Shown piece by piece: positions 1 to 9,074 of a stretch of 64,000 bases of DNA. The notes below the pieces were generated by a model, which worked only from the letters and a program-made list of their open reading frames with translations, was not told the origin of the DNA and did no database searches. The translations under genes and the position numbers were made by a program. Each line of letters starts with the position of its first letter. Position 1 is the stretch's first letter. Location of the stretch: assembly GCF_011927795.1 (NCBI RefSeq), contig NZ_JAATJJ010000001.1, positions 1,737,062 through 1,801,061 of the forward strand, read 5' to 3'. The DNA comes from Saonia flava. Lineage in GTDB: Bacteria; Bacteroidota; Bacteroidia; Flavobacteriales; Flavobacteriaceae.

Positions 1-1
1 A

Positions 2-1111
2 AAGACCAATCCAGATTTGGTAATAGTAACCACCAAAGACTCTACCCATCATCAATTTATTATAAAAGGGTTGGAAAAAGGGTGTGATGTACTCACTGAA
101 AAACCACTTACCATTGATGAAGTCAAATGCCAAGCCATTCTAGATGCAGAAAGAAAATCTGGTAAAAACTTAATTGTCGGTTTTAATTACCGTTGGAGTC
201 CTTACAGTACCAAAATAAAAGAACTATTGGCAAACAATGCCATTGGCAAACTTACCTCTGTAGATTTTCATTGGTACTTAAACACCTATCACGGAGCCTC
301 TTATTTTAGAAGATGGCATGGGCAAAAAGACGAGGGCGGTTCTCTTTGGGTACATAAATCCACGCATCATTTTGATTTATTGAATTGGTGGATAGATTCC
401 GACCCAAACGAAGTTTTTGCCTATGGCGATTTGGAGCATTATGGTTCCAACGGCCCTTTTAGAGGATCTAACTGTAGAAGCTGTGAGCATAAAGCCAATT
501 GTGATTTTTATATGGATATTACCAAAAACAAACATCTTATGGATTTATATGTGGCTCACGAAAAGCATGATGGATACATTAGAGACAATTGTTTGTTTAG
601 GGAAGAAATAGATATTTATGATAAAATGTCCGCCCAGGTTAGATATACCAACAATGTTACCTTAAATTATTCCCTTACCACATATTCTCCCTACGAAGGC
701 TGGAAAGTTGCTTTTAATGGTACAGAAGGAAGAATTGAGGCTTGGCTGGATATTCCCTATCATGAAAACATTGCCGTAAACCAAGCGGAAATGCATGCTA
801 AAGAAATGGAGCAATCTGCCATGGAGGATGTTAAAAATGAACCCATAATAGTCCACAAGCTTTGGAAAGATTTTGACGTTGTGAATGTGCCTACAGAAAA
901 AAGTGGTCACGGTGGTGGTGATGGGCGTTTGCAAGACAAAATATTTAGAACTGCGGATACTAGAGATCCTTTTGATAGGGCTGCCGGAAGTAGGGATGGT
1001 GCCATGTCCATTTTAATCGGTATTGCTGCAAGAAAGAGTATTGAATCTGGCAACCCCATAAAAATTGCCAATTTAACTGACTTGGAGCCCATGGAAAAGC
1101 GAATTATATAA
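2..1111 (+). CDS. Gfo/Idh/MocA-family oxidoreductase, 5'-truncated
   Basis: The reading frame is open from base 2, so the N-terminus, including the glycine-rich start of the NAD(P)-binding Rossmann fold, lies outside the window. What remains matches the family: a VIVTTKDSTHH strand-loop, the EKPL segment with the conserved lysine that closes the nucleotide pocket, then the alpha/beta C-terminal substrate domain with GGSLWVHKSTHHFDLLNWW. Members are NAD(P)-dependent sugar or inositol dehydrogenases. The substrate cannot be read here. An unusual cysteine cluster (CRSCEHKANC, about bases 472-501) sits in the C-terminal domain with a further conserved-looking RDNCLF nearby. No signal peptide can be judged because the start is missing. 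Family assignment is strong; function within the family is open. Confidence 0.85.
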   Translation, partial: KTNPDLVIVTTKDSTHHQFIIKGLEKGCDVLTEKPLTIDEVKCQAILDAERKSGKNLIVGFNYRWSPYSTKIKELLANNAIGKLTSVDFHWYLNTYHGASYFRRWHGQKDEGGSLWVHKSTHHFDLLNWWIDSDPNEVFAYGDLEHYGSNGPFRGSNCRSCEHKANCDFYMDITKNKHLMDLYVAHEKHDGYIRDNCLFREEIDIYDKMSAQVRYTNNVTLNYSLTTYSPYEGWKVAFNGTEGRIEAWLDIPYHENIAVNQAEMHAKEMEQSAMEDVKNEPIIVHKLWKDFDVVNVPTEKSGHGGGDGRLQDKIFRTADTRDPFDRAAGSRDGAMSILIGIAARKSIESGNPIKIANLTDLEPMEKRII

Positions 1112-1371
1112 GTTTAGAGTTTAATTAAACCCTTCCATATCCAGTTTAGCTGCCCATTGTAAATAGGTCAGCATTATCCTTTGGGTCAATTTGCAAATAT
1201 GTTAGGCATTAAGGTCAAGGTATTTAAGTCTGATAGCCCAAATAAAAGTGTAAAAAAATATTTTAAAAGAATATAATCTAATTCCCCACAACCATTTTGG
1301 TTTGTTTTACAACAAAAATAGTGGTCACCCCAAAGAAGATTTTAGTTTTACAGCAACCAAAACCAAAATAT

Positions 1372-1878
1372 ATGAAGAATATACGCCTTGCATTCGCCCT
1401 ATTTTTTTTAGGAGTGGGAATCCATGCCCAAGAAGGCTTTAAACTTGGATTCCAGGCAGGTTTGCCTTTTAACGACTTTAATAATGAAGTAAGTGTGGTC
1501 GTTGCCCTTGATGTAGGATATGTATGGACACCAGCAGAGTTTCTGGACCTTGGAATCATGACAGGGTTTGTCAATGGATTTTCAGAATCTTTTCACTCAG
1601 ATGTTGTACTAACAGATTTACCAAACGTTCAATTTATCCCCGTTGCCGGTTCTGTAAGGGTATGGCCATCAAATTCATTTTCACTGGGCATTGAAGCAGG
1701 TCAAGCTTTGGGCATAAATAAGGACAATGAAGGCGGTCTATACCTTAGACCATTAATGGGATACCTAATGGGACCAAAAACGGAAGTCAATGTATCTTAC
1801 ACCACTATACAATTGGACAATAAATCATGGTCCACTGTAACTCTTGGATTACTCTATACTTTTAAGTCTGATTGGTAA
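1372..1878 (+). CDS. Small outer-membrane beta-barrel protein, hypothetical
   Basis: About 168 residues. I place the start at the ATG at 1372 because it begins a clean signal peptide (MKNIRLAFALFFLGVGIHAQ) with cleavage after AQ; an in-frame TTG at 1297 would only add a charged, non-conserved leader. The mature part alternates hydrophobic and polar residues, is rich in Gly, Tyr, Phe and Val, and ends with a likely beta-strand rich in aromatic residues (LLYTFKSDW). This is the pattern of a small outer-membrane barrel of the OmpW/PorT-like type common in flavobacteria. No catalytic motif is visible. It stands alone between the oxidoreductase and the sigma factor. Role unknown. Confidence 0.7.
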   Translation: MKNIRLAFALFFLGVGIHAQEGFKLGFQAGLPFNDFNNEVSVVVALDVGYVWTPAEFLDLGIMTGFVNGFSESFHSDVVLTDLPNVQFIPVAGSVRVWPSNSFSLGIEAGQALGINKDNEGGLYLRPLMGYLMGPKTEVNVSYTTIQLDNKSWSTVTLGLLYTFKSDW

Positions 1879-2003
1879 GGAAAACCTTAGGAATTAAATT
1901 CTTTGGAAAAACAATATTTCTTTAAATATTTAAAGAGATTCTTTTAAAACCAGCATACCTACCGTTAAGCTAAAGTTTACACTATTTTAATCTTACTCTA
2001 TTT

Positions 2004-2011
2004 TATTTTTG
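2004..2011 (+). promoter_or_regulatory. Candidate -7 promoter box of the ECF sigma gene
   Basis: TATTTTTG matches the Bacteroidota -7 consensus TAnnTTTG at all fixed positions and lies 15 bases before the chosen ATG at 2027. No convincing -33 TTTG is present at the usual 19-base distance, so this is a half-match only. Confidence 0.4.
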
Positions 2012-2026
2012 TGTTATTTGTACATC

Positions 2027-2596
2027 ATGAAAATGGAGTTTAGAGAAACAAATGCTGTGGAAAATTTGGCCCTTCAAATCAAAAATTCAAACGAGAAAGC
2101 ATTTAACACCTTGTTCGAATTATTATGGAGGCCAATGCTTACCTATGCCTCTTCTCTATTAATGGATGACACCTTGGCCAAAGATATGGTTCAAGATGTA
2201 TGGATGGACTTTTGGCAGCGAAGAAAAGAGATTGAGATTCAGAATACAAAGGCATACTTATACAAGGCTATTAGATATCGCTGCTACAATCATTTACGTG
2301 ACTCCAAATTAAACAAAATACAGTTAGAGGTAGCCAATTCCATCTGTATCACATCCGAAGTTGAACAAAATGATGATGTCGTTGAATTATATACTAGAAT
2401 AAACAATGTAATTGCCAGTTTACCCCAGAGATGTCAAGAAATCTTTAAATTGAGTAGAATCAACAACATAAACAATAGAGAAATAGCCAATCAGCTTAAT
2501 ATTTCTCAGCGTTCTGTTGAAAATCAAATATCCTTTGCGCTCCGGAAGCTTAGGAAAGACATAGCCACCGTTAAAGTTTTATTTTCCTTCTTTTAG
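2027..2596 (+). CDS. RNA polymerase ECF sigma factor, FecI/SusC-linked type
   Basis: About 189 residues from the ATG at 2027 (MKMEFRETN); an upstream TTG at 2009 overlaps the likely promoter box and is rejected. Region 2 is visible in the segment KAFNTLFELLWRPMLTYASSLL with DMVQDVWMDFW, and region 4 in LPQRCQEIFKLSRINN followed by a helix-turn-helix (NREIANQLNISQRSVENQI). This is the typical flavobacterial sigma-70 family paired with FecR and a SusC receptor carrying an STN domain. The next genes are exactly those partners, so its likely job is to switch on the downstream susCD genes when the receptor is occupied and FecR releases it. Confidence 0.9.
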   Translation: MKMEFRETNAVENLALQIKNSNEKAFNTLFELLWRPMLTYASSLLMDDTLAKDMVQDVWMDFWQRRKEIEIQNTKAYLYKAIRYRCYNHLRDSKLNKIQLEVANSICITSEVEQNDDVVELYTRINNVIASLPQRCQEIFKLSRINNINNREIANQLNISQRSVENQISFALRKLRKDIATVKVLFSFF

Positions 2597-2716
2597 TTTC
2601 TTTATTCTTATCTAAAGGTTAACAAAACCACCCATTTATTAAGTAATTATTAAGCCTGTTCTTATGACTGTGCGTACAATAACAATCTTGGTACTTATAA
2701 GTGTAATGCCAATACA

Positions 2717-3667
2717 ATGACCGAAAAAGAAGTAAAAAAACTAATAAAAAAGTACCTCAATGGTACCATAACGGCAAAGGAAGAAAAGCTTTTGGAACTT
2801 TTTGACGCTAATCTTTTATTAAGGAACAAAAAAGAAATTTCCGAGTTAAGGAAACACAAAACAAGCATAAAAAGAAAATTATCCACAAAAAACAAAAGAG
2901 AACATAGGAAACCCATAAGAAACTTGCTAAAAATTGCTGCTTCTATAACTGTAATTATGGGTCTGACTTTTTTTTCCTATAAAAAGTCTGACATAGTTAA
3001 GGAACAACCTGTAGCAGAATTAGTAAAAACAACTGCTTGGGGACAAAAATTGACTGTAACCTTGCCTGATGGAACATCTATTAAACTGAATTCTGGGAGT
3101 GTCATTAAGTTTCCTGAAAAATTTGATGAAAGAACCCGCGAGGTAGAACTCAATGGGGAGGCCTTTTTTGATGTTGCCAAAGATTTGAACAAGCCTTTTA
3201 TAATAAAGTCGGGAAGTCTTAGCACCAAAGTTTTGGGAACTTCATTCAATGTAAATGCATACCCCGACAGTGAAAGAATCGCAGTTACTGTTGCCTCTGG
3301 CAAAGTAAAGATTTCTTCAAAGAACAGGAATACCATTTTAACTCCAAACCAACAGGGAATTTTTCACAAAAAATTAAACAGTATTACTAGACATGAAGTT
3401 GATATTGTAAAAATCTTACAATGGAAAGAAGGAATTATCCATTTTGATGACATTACATTAAATAAGGCCTCCAAGATATTGGAAAAATGGTATGGTGTAA
3501 CCTTTGTTTTTGAAAATGAACAATTAGGGGAATGCCATATTACAGGAACCTATGACAATGAAATACTGTCGGCGGTCTTGGAGAGTATTGTCTATGTAAA
3601 AAAAGGACTTCAATACGAATTTATAGAAGATAGAAAAATTTTAATAAAAGGTTCATGCAACGACTAG
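2717..3667 (+). CDS. FecR-family anti-sigma factor
   Basis: 316 residues. It has a cytoplasmic N-terminal part (about 1-65) starting with a short sigma-binding-like helix, one membrane segment (about residues 68-86, LLKIAASITVIMGLTFFSY), then a periplasmic FecR domain that includes TAWGQKLTVTLPDGTSIKLN and EVELNGEAFFDV. A C-terminal STN-like DUF4974 domain (from about residue 235, ILQWKEGIIHFDDITL) follows. FecR proteins hold the partner sigma factor inactive and receive the signal from the periplasmic STN domain of the TonB-dependent receptor. Position between the sigma gene and a SusC with STN supports this fully. It lies 120 bases after the sigma gene. Confidence 0.92.
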   Translation: MTEKEVKKLIKKYLNGTITAKEEKLLELFDANLLLRNKKEISELRKHKTSIKRKLSTKNKREHRKPIRNLLKIAASITVIMGLTFFSYKKSDIVKEQPVAELVKTTAWGQKLTVTLPDGTSIKLNSGSVIKFPEKFDERTREVELNGEAFFDVAKDLNKPFIIKSGSLSTKVLGTSFNVNAYPDSERIAVTVASGKVKISSKNRNTILTPNQQGIFHKKLNSITRHEVDIVKILQWKEGIIHFDDITLNKASKILEKWYGVTFVFENEQLGECHITGTYDNEILSAVLESIVYVKKGLQYEFIEDRKILIKGSCND

Positions 3668-3720
3668 CAAACAACTCAATAAAACATCTAAGCCTATGAC
3701 ATAAAATAACACAAAAAAGA

Positions 3721-3760
3721 GGCAGCCTGTCTTTACTTTGGCGAGCTACAACAGACTGCC
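3721..3760 (+). other. Imperfect hairpin in the fecR-susC gap
   Basis: GGCAGCCTGT (3721-3730) can pair with ACAGACTGCC (3751-3760) with a single C-A mismatch, leaving a 20-base loop. TTACTTTG (3733-3740), one base off the -7 consensus TAnnTTTG, lies in the loop. There is no T-run after it, so it is not an intrinsic terminator. It could be a leader structure or an operator of the susC promoter. Confidence 0.35.
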
Positions 3761-3811
3761 GTTAGTTCAACAATTACAAATATTTACAACCATTAAACAT
3801 TATGTGAAATT

Positions 3812-6800
3812 ATGAATTCGCTAACTATTAAACAATTTATCAAGTTGACATTCAATACATTTTGCTTTCTTATTATCATAGCAATGCTAAATCCAGTTCT
3901 TGCTGCTGACGCTAGGGGGCAAAAATTGGAAAATTTTAAAGTGGACATCACTGTAAAAGACGCCTCAGTTATAGATGTATTGAAAGACATTGAGAACCAG
4001 ACAAGTTTTAAATTTGTCTATGACCGCAAAATAAAAAGGCTACGGAACACTTATGATATTGCATACGACAATGTATCATTAAGGTCAGTTTTAGAGTTAA
4101 TGGCCAAAGATGCCAACCTTACTTTTAGAAGAATCAACAAAACCATTGCCATAGATTTAAAGCCTAAAACTCCCATACGAGTTGTTGAGATTCTCTATAA
4201 AACAGTAACGGGAAAGGTAACGGATGATAGTGGTATGCCCTTAGCTGGTGCAACAATTTTAGAAAAAGGCACTTTAAATGGTACAACTACAGATTTTGAT
4301 GGAAATTTCACCATTGATGTTGCAGATGATGCCATACTTGAAATTTCGTACTTAGGTTTTACTACTTTAGAAATACCGGTCAATGGAAATACGAACATTG
4401 ATGTCCAACTTATCCCAGATGCCACCCAATTGGAAGATGTGGTTGTAGTGGGATACGGAGTTCAAAGAAAGTCTGATGTAACAGGTTCCATCAGCTCATT
4501 GAAGAGCGAAAGCTTTAACAAGGGTGTGGTAACAAATCCTGGACAACTTTTACAAGGTAAAATAGCAGGTGTTAATGTAACAGCTGTAAGTGGTGAGCCC
4601 GGAGCATCACAAAATATTATTATTCGTGGTGTAGGAAGTCTTAGATCCGGAACAACTCCTCTTTTTGTTGTAGATGGCTTTGTAATTGATAATAGTTCCA
4701 CGGGAGTATCTTCTAATCCTTTAAACTTCATTAACCCTCAAGATATAGCTTCTATTGACGTGTTAAAAGATGCTTCGGCTGCCGCCATATATGGAGCTCG
4801 TGCTGCAAATGGAGTAATAGTGATTACAACCAAAAGAGGAAAAGTAGGCAGAACAGAAATGAACTTATCCATATCAACTGCAATGTCGTCATTGGCAAAT
4901 GAAATGGATGTATTCAGTGCTGACCAATTTAGACAACAAGTACCTGCCTCAGGAGGTACACTATTTGACGGAGGTGCAACTACCGATTGGCAAGACCAAT
5001 TAACGCGAACGGGTATTTCTAAAAACATCAACTTCTCCATGAGTGGTGGCACCAGTGACAAATTCAATTATTACGTGTCCACTGGAGTGGATGATCAAGA
5101 AGGTATTTTTAGCAATAGTTCGTTAAAGAGATATTCAGGTCGTATAAATTTGACACAAAAAGCACTTCAAGGACGCCTTAAAGTAGATTTTAATTTAACC
5201 GCATCCAAGACGATAAACGAAAGAGCAGATGCTGGGGCCATGGTTGTAGATATGTTGCAGTTGAATCCCACGATTCCAGTGTTTACAAACGGGGAACCAA
5301 CACTATTGGACGAACGGTTGAATCCTATTGTTCGGAACCAAATCTATTTGGATGAAGCCAATAACAATAGAATTTTAGCCAATATTTCCCCTTCCTTAGA
5401 AATAATTAAAGGTTTAACCTATAAACTTAACCTCGGTGTGGATTACTCTTCTACCAATAGAGATGTCCAGCAAACACCATATGCACTCTTAGAAGGGTAT
5501 GAAGATGGATACCTAAATACCTCTTTTACTACCAACAGCAATGTATTGGTTGAGAACACCTTGACCTATACCTATGATCAAGGAGACCATGCCGTTATAC
5601 TATTGGCCGGACATTCTTACCAAGAAACCGAGTTCGAGCAAAAAGCCTTTGAATTGGATGGATTTGCAGATAATGGGATAGAACCAAGGTACCAAGATCA
5701 GATTAGCACGGAAATACTCCCAACAACAGTAAATTCTATTGCCTTTAACAATGAGCAACAATCTTTCTTTGGAAGATTAAACTATGGGTATGCAGATAAA
5801 TATTTGTTAACCGCAACAATGCGTGCAGATGGATCTTCCAAATTTGGAACCAATAACAAATATGGATATTTTCCTTCAGTTGCTTTGGGCTGGAACCTAA
5901 GCAAAGAGGACTTTATGCAAGACAACTCTTTCATTAGCAACCTTAAATTACGTGCCAGTTGGGGACAAACAGGTAATCAAGATGGTATTCCAAGTAAAGT
6001 AAGTTTGGCGAGTTATGTAGATTCAAAAACTGAAAATGACACCTACCCTTTAAATGGAAATGAGGTTACTTTGGACGATTATCCCTTTGGCACTGTCCCT
6101 GTTCGTACTGCCTATCCAGACCTTAAATGGGAGGTTTCCACACAAACCAACATAGGTTTAGATTTTGGACTGTTTAAAAATAGTCTTACCGGTACCCTGG
6201 ACTACTTTAATAAGGTTGCCAGTGATGTTGTCTTATTCTCGAACAGAATAGACCCTATACAACCAACAGAAAAAGTTTGGACAAATATTCCTGACTTAGA
6301 GATTAAAAACTCGGGTGTGGAAATTTCTCTGGATTACAACGGTAACATCAATGAAGATTTAACTTTCAATATTGGAGGTAACCTGTCTTACACAGACAAT
6401 AAGGTGGTCAATTCCCAATTCGAAGTGTTAACAACAGGTGCAGCAACAGGTGCCGGACAAACAGGGGCTACCATTAATGGGTACATCAATAATCAACCAA
6501 TAGGAACCTACTTTATGAAGGAATTTATTGGTATTGGTGATGACGGATTAAATCAATTTAGAGATGTTGTCGCCGATGGAGAATCATTGGATAACGATCG
6601 ACTTGCTGTAGGAAGTGCTTTACCTGATATTCTTTATGCTTTCTACCTAAATTTTAATTACAAAAATTTTGATTTAGGCCTTAATTTCAATGGCGTTTCT
6701 GGTAACAAAATCTACAACCATACGGCAATGTCCTTGTTCTCTGTAGGTCAATTAAGCAGAAATTTGAACACTACCGATTTCGCCATTGCCTATGCCAATG

Positions 6801-7102
6801 AAGATACCAGCAATTCCAATGAAGTTTCTACGCGCTATTTGGAGGATGGAAGTTTCTTAAGATTAAACAATGCAACTTTAGGATATAGTTTAAGCCCAGA
6901 AAAGGTCGGGTTTGGAGACTGGGTGGAAAACATTCGTTTTACCCTTACAGGACAAAACTTGTTTGTGATATCAGATTATTCAGGTTTTGACCCAGAAGTA
7001 AATACAGGTGGTGCAATAGACGGTATTCAAACTTTTGGTATAGACCGCTTCACCTATCCATCCCCCAGAACATTTCTATTTGGTCTAAACGTATCATTTT
7101 AA
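3812..7102 (+). CDS. SusC/RagA-family TonB-linked outer-membrane receptor with STN domain
   Basis: 1096 residues, usual length for the family. Signal peptide at residues 1-32 (ends NPVLAAD). An STN domain follows at about 40-115 (VDITVKDASVIDVLKDIENQ), then a carboxypeptidase-regulatory-like domain at about 130-205 (VTGKVTDDSGMPLAGATI), the plug with DVVVVGYGVQRKSDVTG, PLFVVDGF and DIASIDVLKDASAAAIYG (about 210-340), and a 22-strand barrel ending in LFGLNVSF with a terminal Phe. SusC proteins import large ligands through the outer membrane using TonB energy, with SusD as the lid. The STN domain, absent from many SusC proteins, is the part that signals to FecR, which matches the upstream genes. 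susD starts 19 bases after its stop. Confidence 0.95.
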   Translation: MNSLTIKQFIKLTFNTFCFLIIIAMLNPVLAADARGQKLENFKVDITVKDASVIDVLKDIENQTSFKFVYDRKIKRLRNTYDIAYDNVSLRSVLELMAKDANLTFRRINKTIAIDLKPKTPIRVVEILYKTVTGKVTDDSGMPLAGATILEKGTLNGTTTDFDGNFTIDVADDAILEISYLGFTTLEIPVNGNTNIDVQLIPDATQLEDVVVVGYGVQRKSDVTGSISSLKSESFNKGVVTNPGQLLQGKIAGVNVTAVSGEPGASQNIIIRGVGSLRSGTTPLFVVDGFVIDNSSTGVSSNPLNFINPQDIASIDVLKDASAAAIYGARAANGVIVITTKRGKVGRTEMNLSISTAMSSLANEMDVFSADQFRQQVPASGGTLFDGGATTDWQDQLTRTGISKNINFSMSGGTSDKFNYYVSTGVDDQEGIFSNSSLKRYSGRINLTQKALQGRLKVDFNLTASKTINERADAGAMVVDMLQLNPTIPVFTNGEPTLLDERLNPIVRNQIYLDEANNNRILANISPSLEIIKGLTYKLNLGVDYSSTNRDVQQTPYALLEGYEDGYLNTSFTTNSNVLVENTLTYTYDQGDHAVILLAGHSYQETEFEQKAFELDGFADNGIEPRYQDQISTEILPTTVNSIAFNNEQQSFFGRLNYGYADKYLLTATMRADGSSKFGTNNKYGYFPSVALGWNLSKEDFMQDNSFISNLKLRASWGQTGNQDGIPSKVSLASYVDSKTENDTYPLNGNEVTLDDYPFGTVPVRTAYPDLKWEVSTQTNIGLDFGLFKNSLTGTLDYFNKVASDVVLFSNRIDPIQPTEKVWTNIPDLEIKNSGVEISLDYNGNINEDLTFNIGGNLSYTDNKVVNSQFEVLTTGAATGAGQTGATINGYINNQPIGTYFMKEFIGIGDDGLNQFRDVVADGESLDNDRLAVGSALPDILYAFYLNFNYKNFDLGLNFNGVSGNKIYNHTAMSLFSVGQLSRNLNTTDFAIAYANEDTSNSNEVSTRYLEDGSFLRLNNATLGYSLSPEKVGFGDWVENIRFTLTGQNLFVISDYSGFDPEVNTGGAIDGIQTFGIDRFTYPSPRTFLFGLNVSF

Positions 7103-7121
7103 TCAAAAAATTGTTTCAAAA

Positions 7122-8876
7122 ATGAAAAATAAGATATTAAGTATTACAATAACATTATGCTCACTGTTAGCTTGGAACTGTACCGATTTAGAAGAAGAAA
7201 GACTGGATGAATCGGAATTTGGTGGACAAGCAGAAACAATAAGTGGAGCTTTGGCCCCTGCATATGGATATGTTTCCTGGACTTGGAGACATACCAATTA
7301 TTATGGCTTACAGTTAATTCCTTCCGATGAGGCCATTCTACCCTATCGCGGCGGAACAGATTGGTTTGATGGTGGTAAATTTTTGGCAGCACATGCACAT
7401 ACCATTACCCCATCCAATGACTTAGTGGGAGATGCGTGGAATGAGCTCACCACCAATATTTCTAGAACCTTGGCCGCTATAGAAGTATTAACGCCCTTGG
7501 CCGATGAAGGAAACACCGAAGCAGTTGGTGCTTTGTATGAAATGAAAGCCTTAAGAGCCTATCTTAACATGTTGATGTTGGATAGTTGGGGGGTGGTTCT
7601 TAAAAAAGAATCCTCAGATGAACTTTCAGAGGTATTAAAAGCTCAAGATGCTATTGATTATATTGAAAGTGAACTGCTTTCAGTGGTGGACGTTATAAAC
7701 ACAGACAAAGGACCTGGTAGAATTAGCCAAGCAACGGTTTGGGGCTTTTTGGCAAGACTGCACCTAAACGCTGCAGTATACCGTGACCCATATGGCTCAC
7801 CAAGTTTTACCAATGAAGATATGAACAGTGTGATCACCTACACGGACAATATTATCAATTCGGGTGCCTTCTCCTTATCTCCAGAGTATTTTGATTTATT
7901 TAGTGATGAGAATAGCATCAACCCAGAATTAATATTTGCATTGGACCAACGTGGAGTGCTTAGACGGGAACATAGTCGCTGGGCATACTGGTCCATTGCT
8001 GGTTCCATGTTTCCAAGACCAGAATATACAAGTGCCGATGGTACTGATGGACCTGCGGTAACATCAGATTTTTACCAAACTTGGGTGGATGCCTATGGCA
8101 CTGTAGACCCTGCCGAGGCAGATGCCAGGTTCTATCAAAAGAACACCGTTATTCCAGATGCGCAATTACTGGATTTTGAAGGTAGAGTACAAGAGGTTGC
8201 TACGGAAACCGAGGACAGTTATTATTGTATTGAACCCACAGAATTTGAAATGGACCGAGGTATTCTAAGGGGCATTCAATGGGGACCTAGAAAAGGTGAT
8301 GATGGTGCTTTTTTGACCTGTGATGGCGGTGTTAGAATTTATCCCGTGGTACAAAGAAAAGGAAACGGACCAGATAGGGATGTGGGATATGTAAACCATA
8401 CTGAAAATGTAAACTTCACCAATGAAGGTTCTTTGCACAATACAGGCTTCCGATCTTCCAAATACCAATTTAGCCGTACCTCACCAAATGGCAATAACTT
8501 TAGTAGTGTGGACTTGGTGTTAATGCGTTTGGCAGAAATTTATTTAATGAGAGCAGAGGCAAAATTAAGAAATGGCGATGCCGCTGGTGCGTTAGCGGAT
8601 GTAAATCTTGTTAGAGCCTCAAGAACGGCTCGTCCAGATCAAACTCCAGAAGCTTTGGCTTCTCTTGACCTAGAGAGCATGTTCCGCGAGCGTGGTTTTG
8701 AGTTGTACTGGGAAGGGTTTAGAAGAGGAGATCAAATACGTTTTGGGAAGTATGAAGATGCTTGGACAGACAAAACCGATACTGACGTAAATCACAGACT
8801 GTTTCCCATTCCTCAAAGTGCGGTTGATGCTGCTTCTGGAATAGATGGATTCTTAGAGCAGAACCAAGGGTACTAA
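7122..8876 (+). CDS. SusD/RagB-family substrate-binding surface lipoprotein
   Basis: 584 residues. Lipoprotein signal with the lipid-bearing Cys at residue 20 (LLAWNC) followed by TDLEEE, an acidic stretch like the lipoprotein export signal that sends proteins to the cell surface in Bacteroidota. The C-terminal RagB/SusD signature is clear: DLVLMRLAEIYLMRAEA, then ADVNLVRASR, MFRERGFELYWEGFRRGDQIRFG and the terminal LEQNQGY. TPR-like helices in the N-terminal half carry the SusC contact. With the preceding receptor it forms a complete SusCD uptake unit. The ligand cannot be read from sequence, but the next two genes are phosphatases, which points to a phosphorylated substrate. Confidence 0.95.
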   Translation: MKNKILSITITLCSLLAWNCTDLEEERLDESEFGGQAETISGALAPAYGYVSWTWRHTNYYGLQLIPSDEAILPYRGGTDWFDGGKFLAAHAHTITPSNDLVGDAWNELTTNISRTLAAIEVLTPLADEGNTEAVGALYEMKALRAYLNMLMLDSWGVVLKKESSDELSEVLKAQDAIDYIESELLSVVDVINTDKGPGRISQATVWGFLARLHLNAAVYRDPYGSPSFTNEDMNSVITYTDNIINSGAFSLSPEYFDLFSDENSINPELIFALDQRGVLRREHSRWAYWSIAGSMFPRPEYTSADGTDGPAVTSDFYQTWVDAYGTVDPAEADARFYQKNTVIPDAQLLDFEGRVQEVATETEDSYYCIEPTEFEMDRGILRGIQWGPRKGDDGAFLTCDGGVRIYPVVQRKGNGPDRDVGYVNHTENVNFTNEGSLHNTGFRSSKYQFSRTSPNGNNFSSVDLVLMRLAEIYLMRAEAKLRNGDAAGALADVNLVRASRTARPDQTPEALASLDLESMFRERGFELYWEGFRRGDQIRFGKYEDAWTDKTDTDVNHRLFPIPQSAVDAASGIDGFLEQNQGY

Positions 8877-8963
8877 AACTATATTTTAGTTTAGATATAG
8901 TAATCAAAAGATGAATAATTGTGTTTGTTAGTTTTATAATTAGTTAGAGCAGTTTAAGTAATT

Positions 8964-8987
8964 GGGGAGTTGTAATAACTCCCCTTT
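8964..8987 (+). terminator. Intrinsic terminator after susD
   Basis: Perfect 8-bp stem GGGGAGTT (8964-8971) / AACTCCCC (8977-8984) with a GTAAT loop and a short T-run, about 90 bases after the susD stop. It separates the uptake genes from the phosphatase genes, which therefore probably have their own promoter or depend on read-through. Confidence 0.7.
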
Positions 8988-9074
8988 GCTTAATCCTTAC
9001 TAATTTAGAGCAAGGTTCTAAAACACTGTTATTAATTCATAAATCCATAATCTTAGCTTCTTTAACAATAGCAA

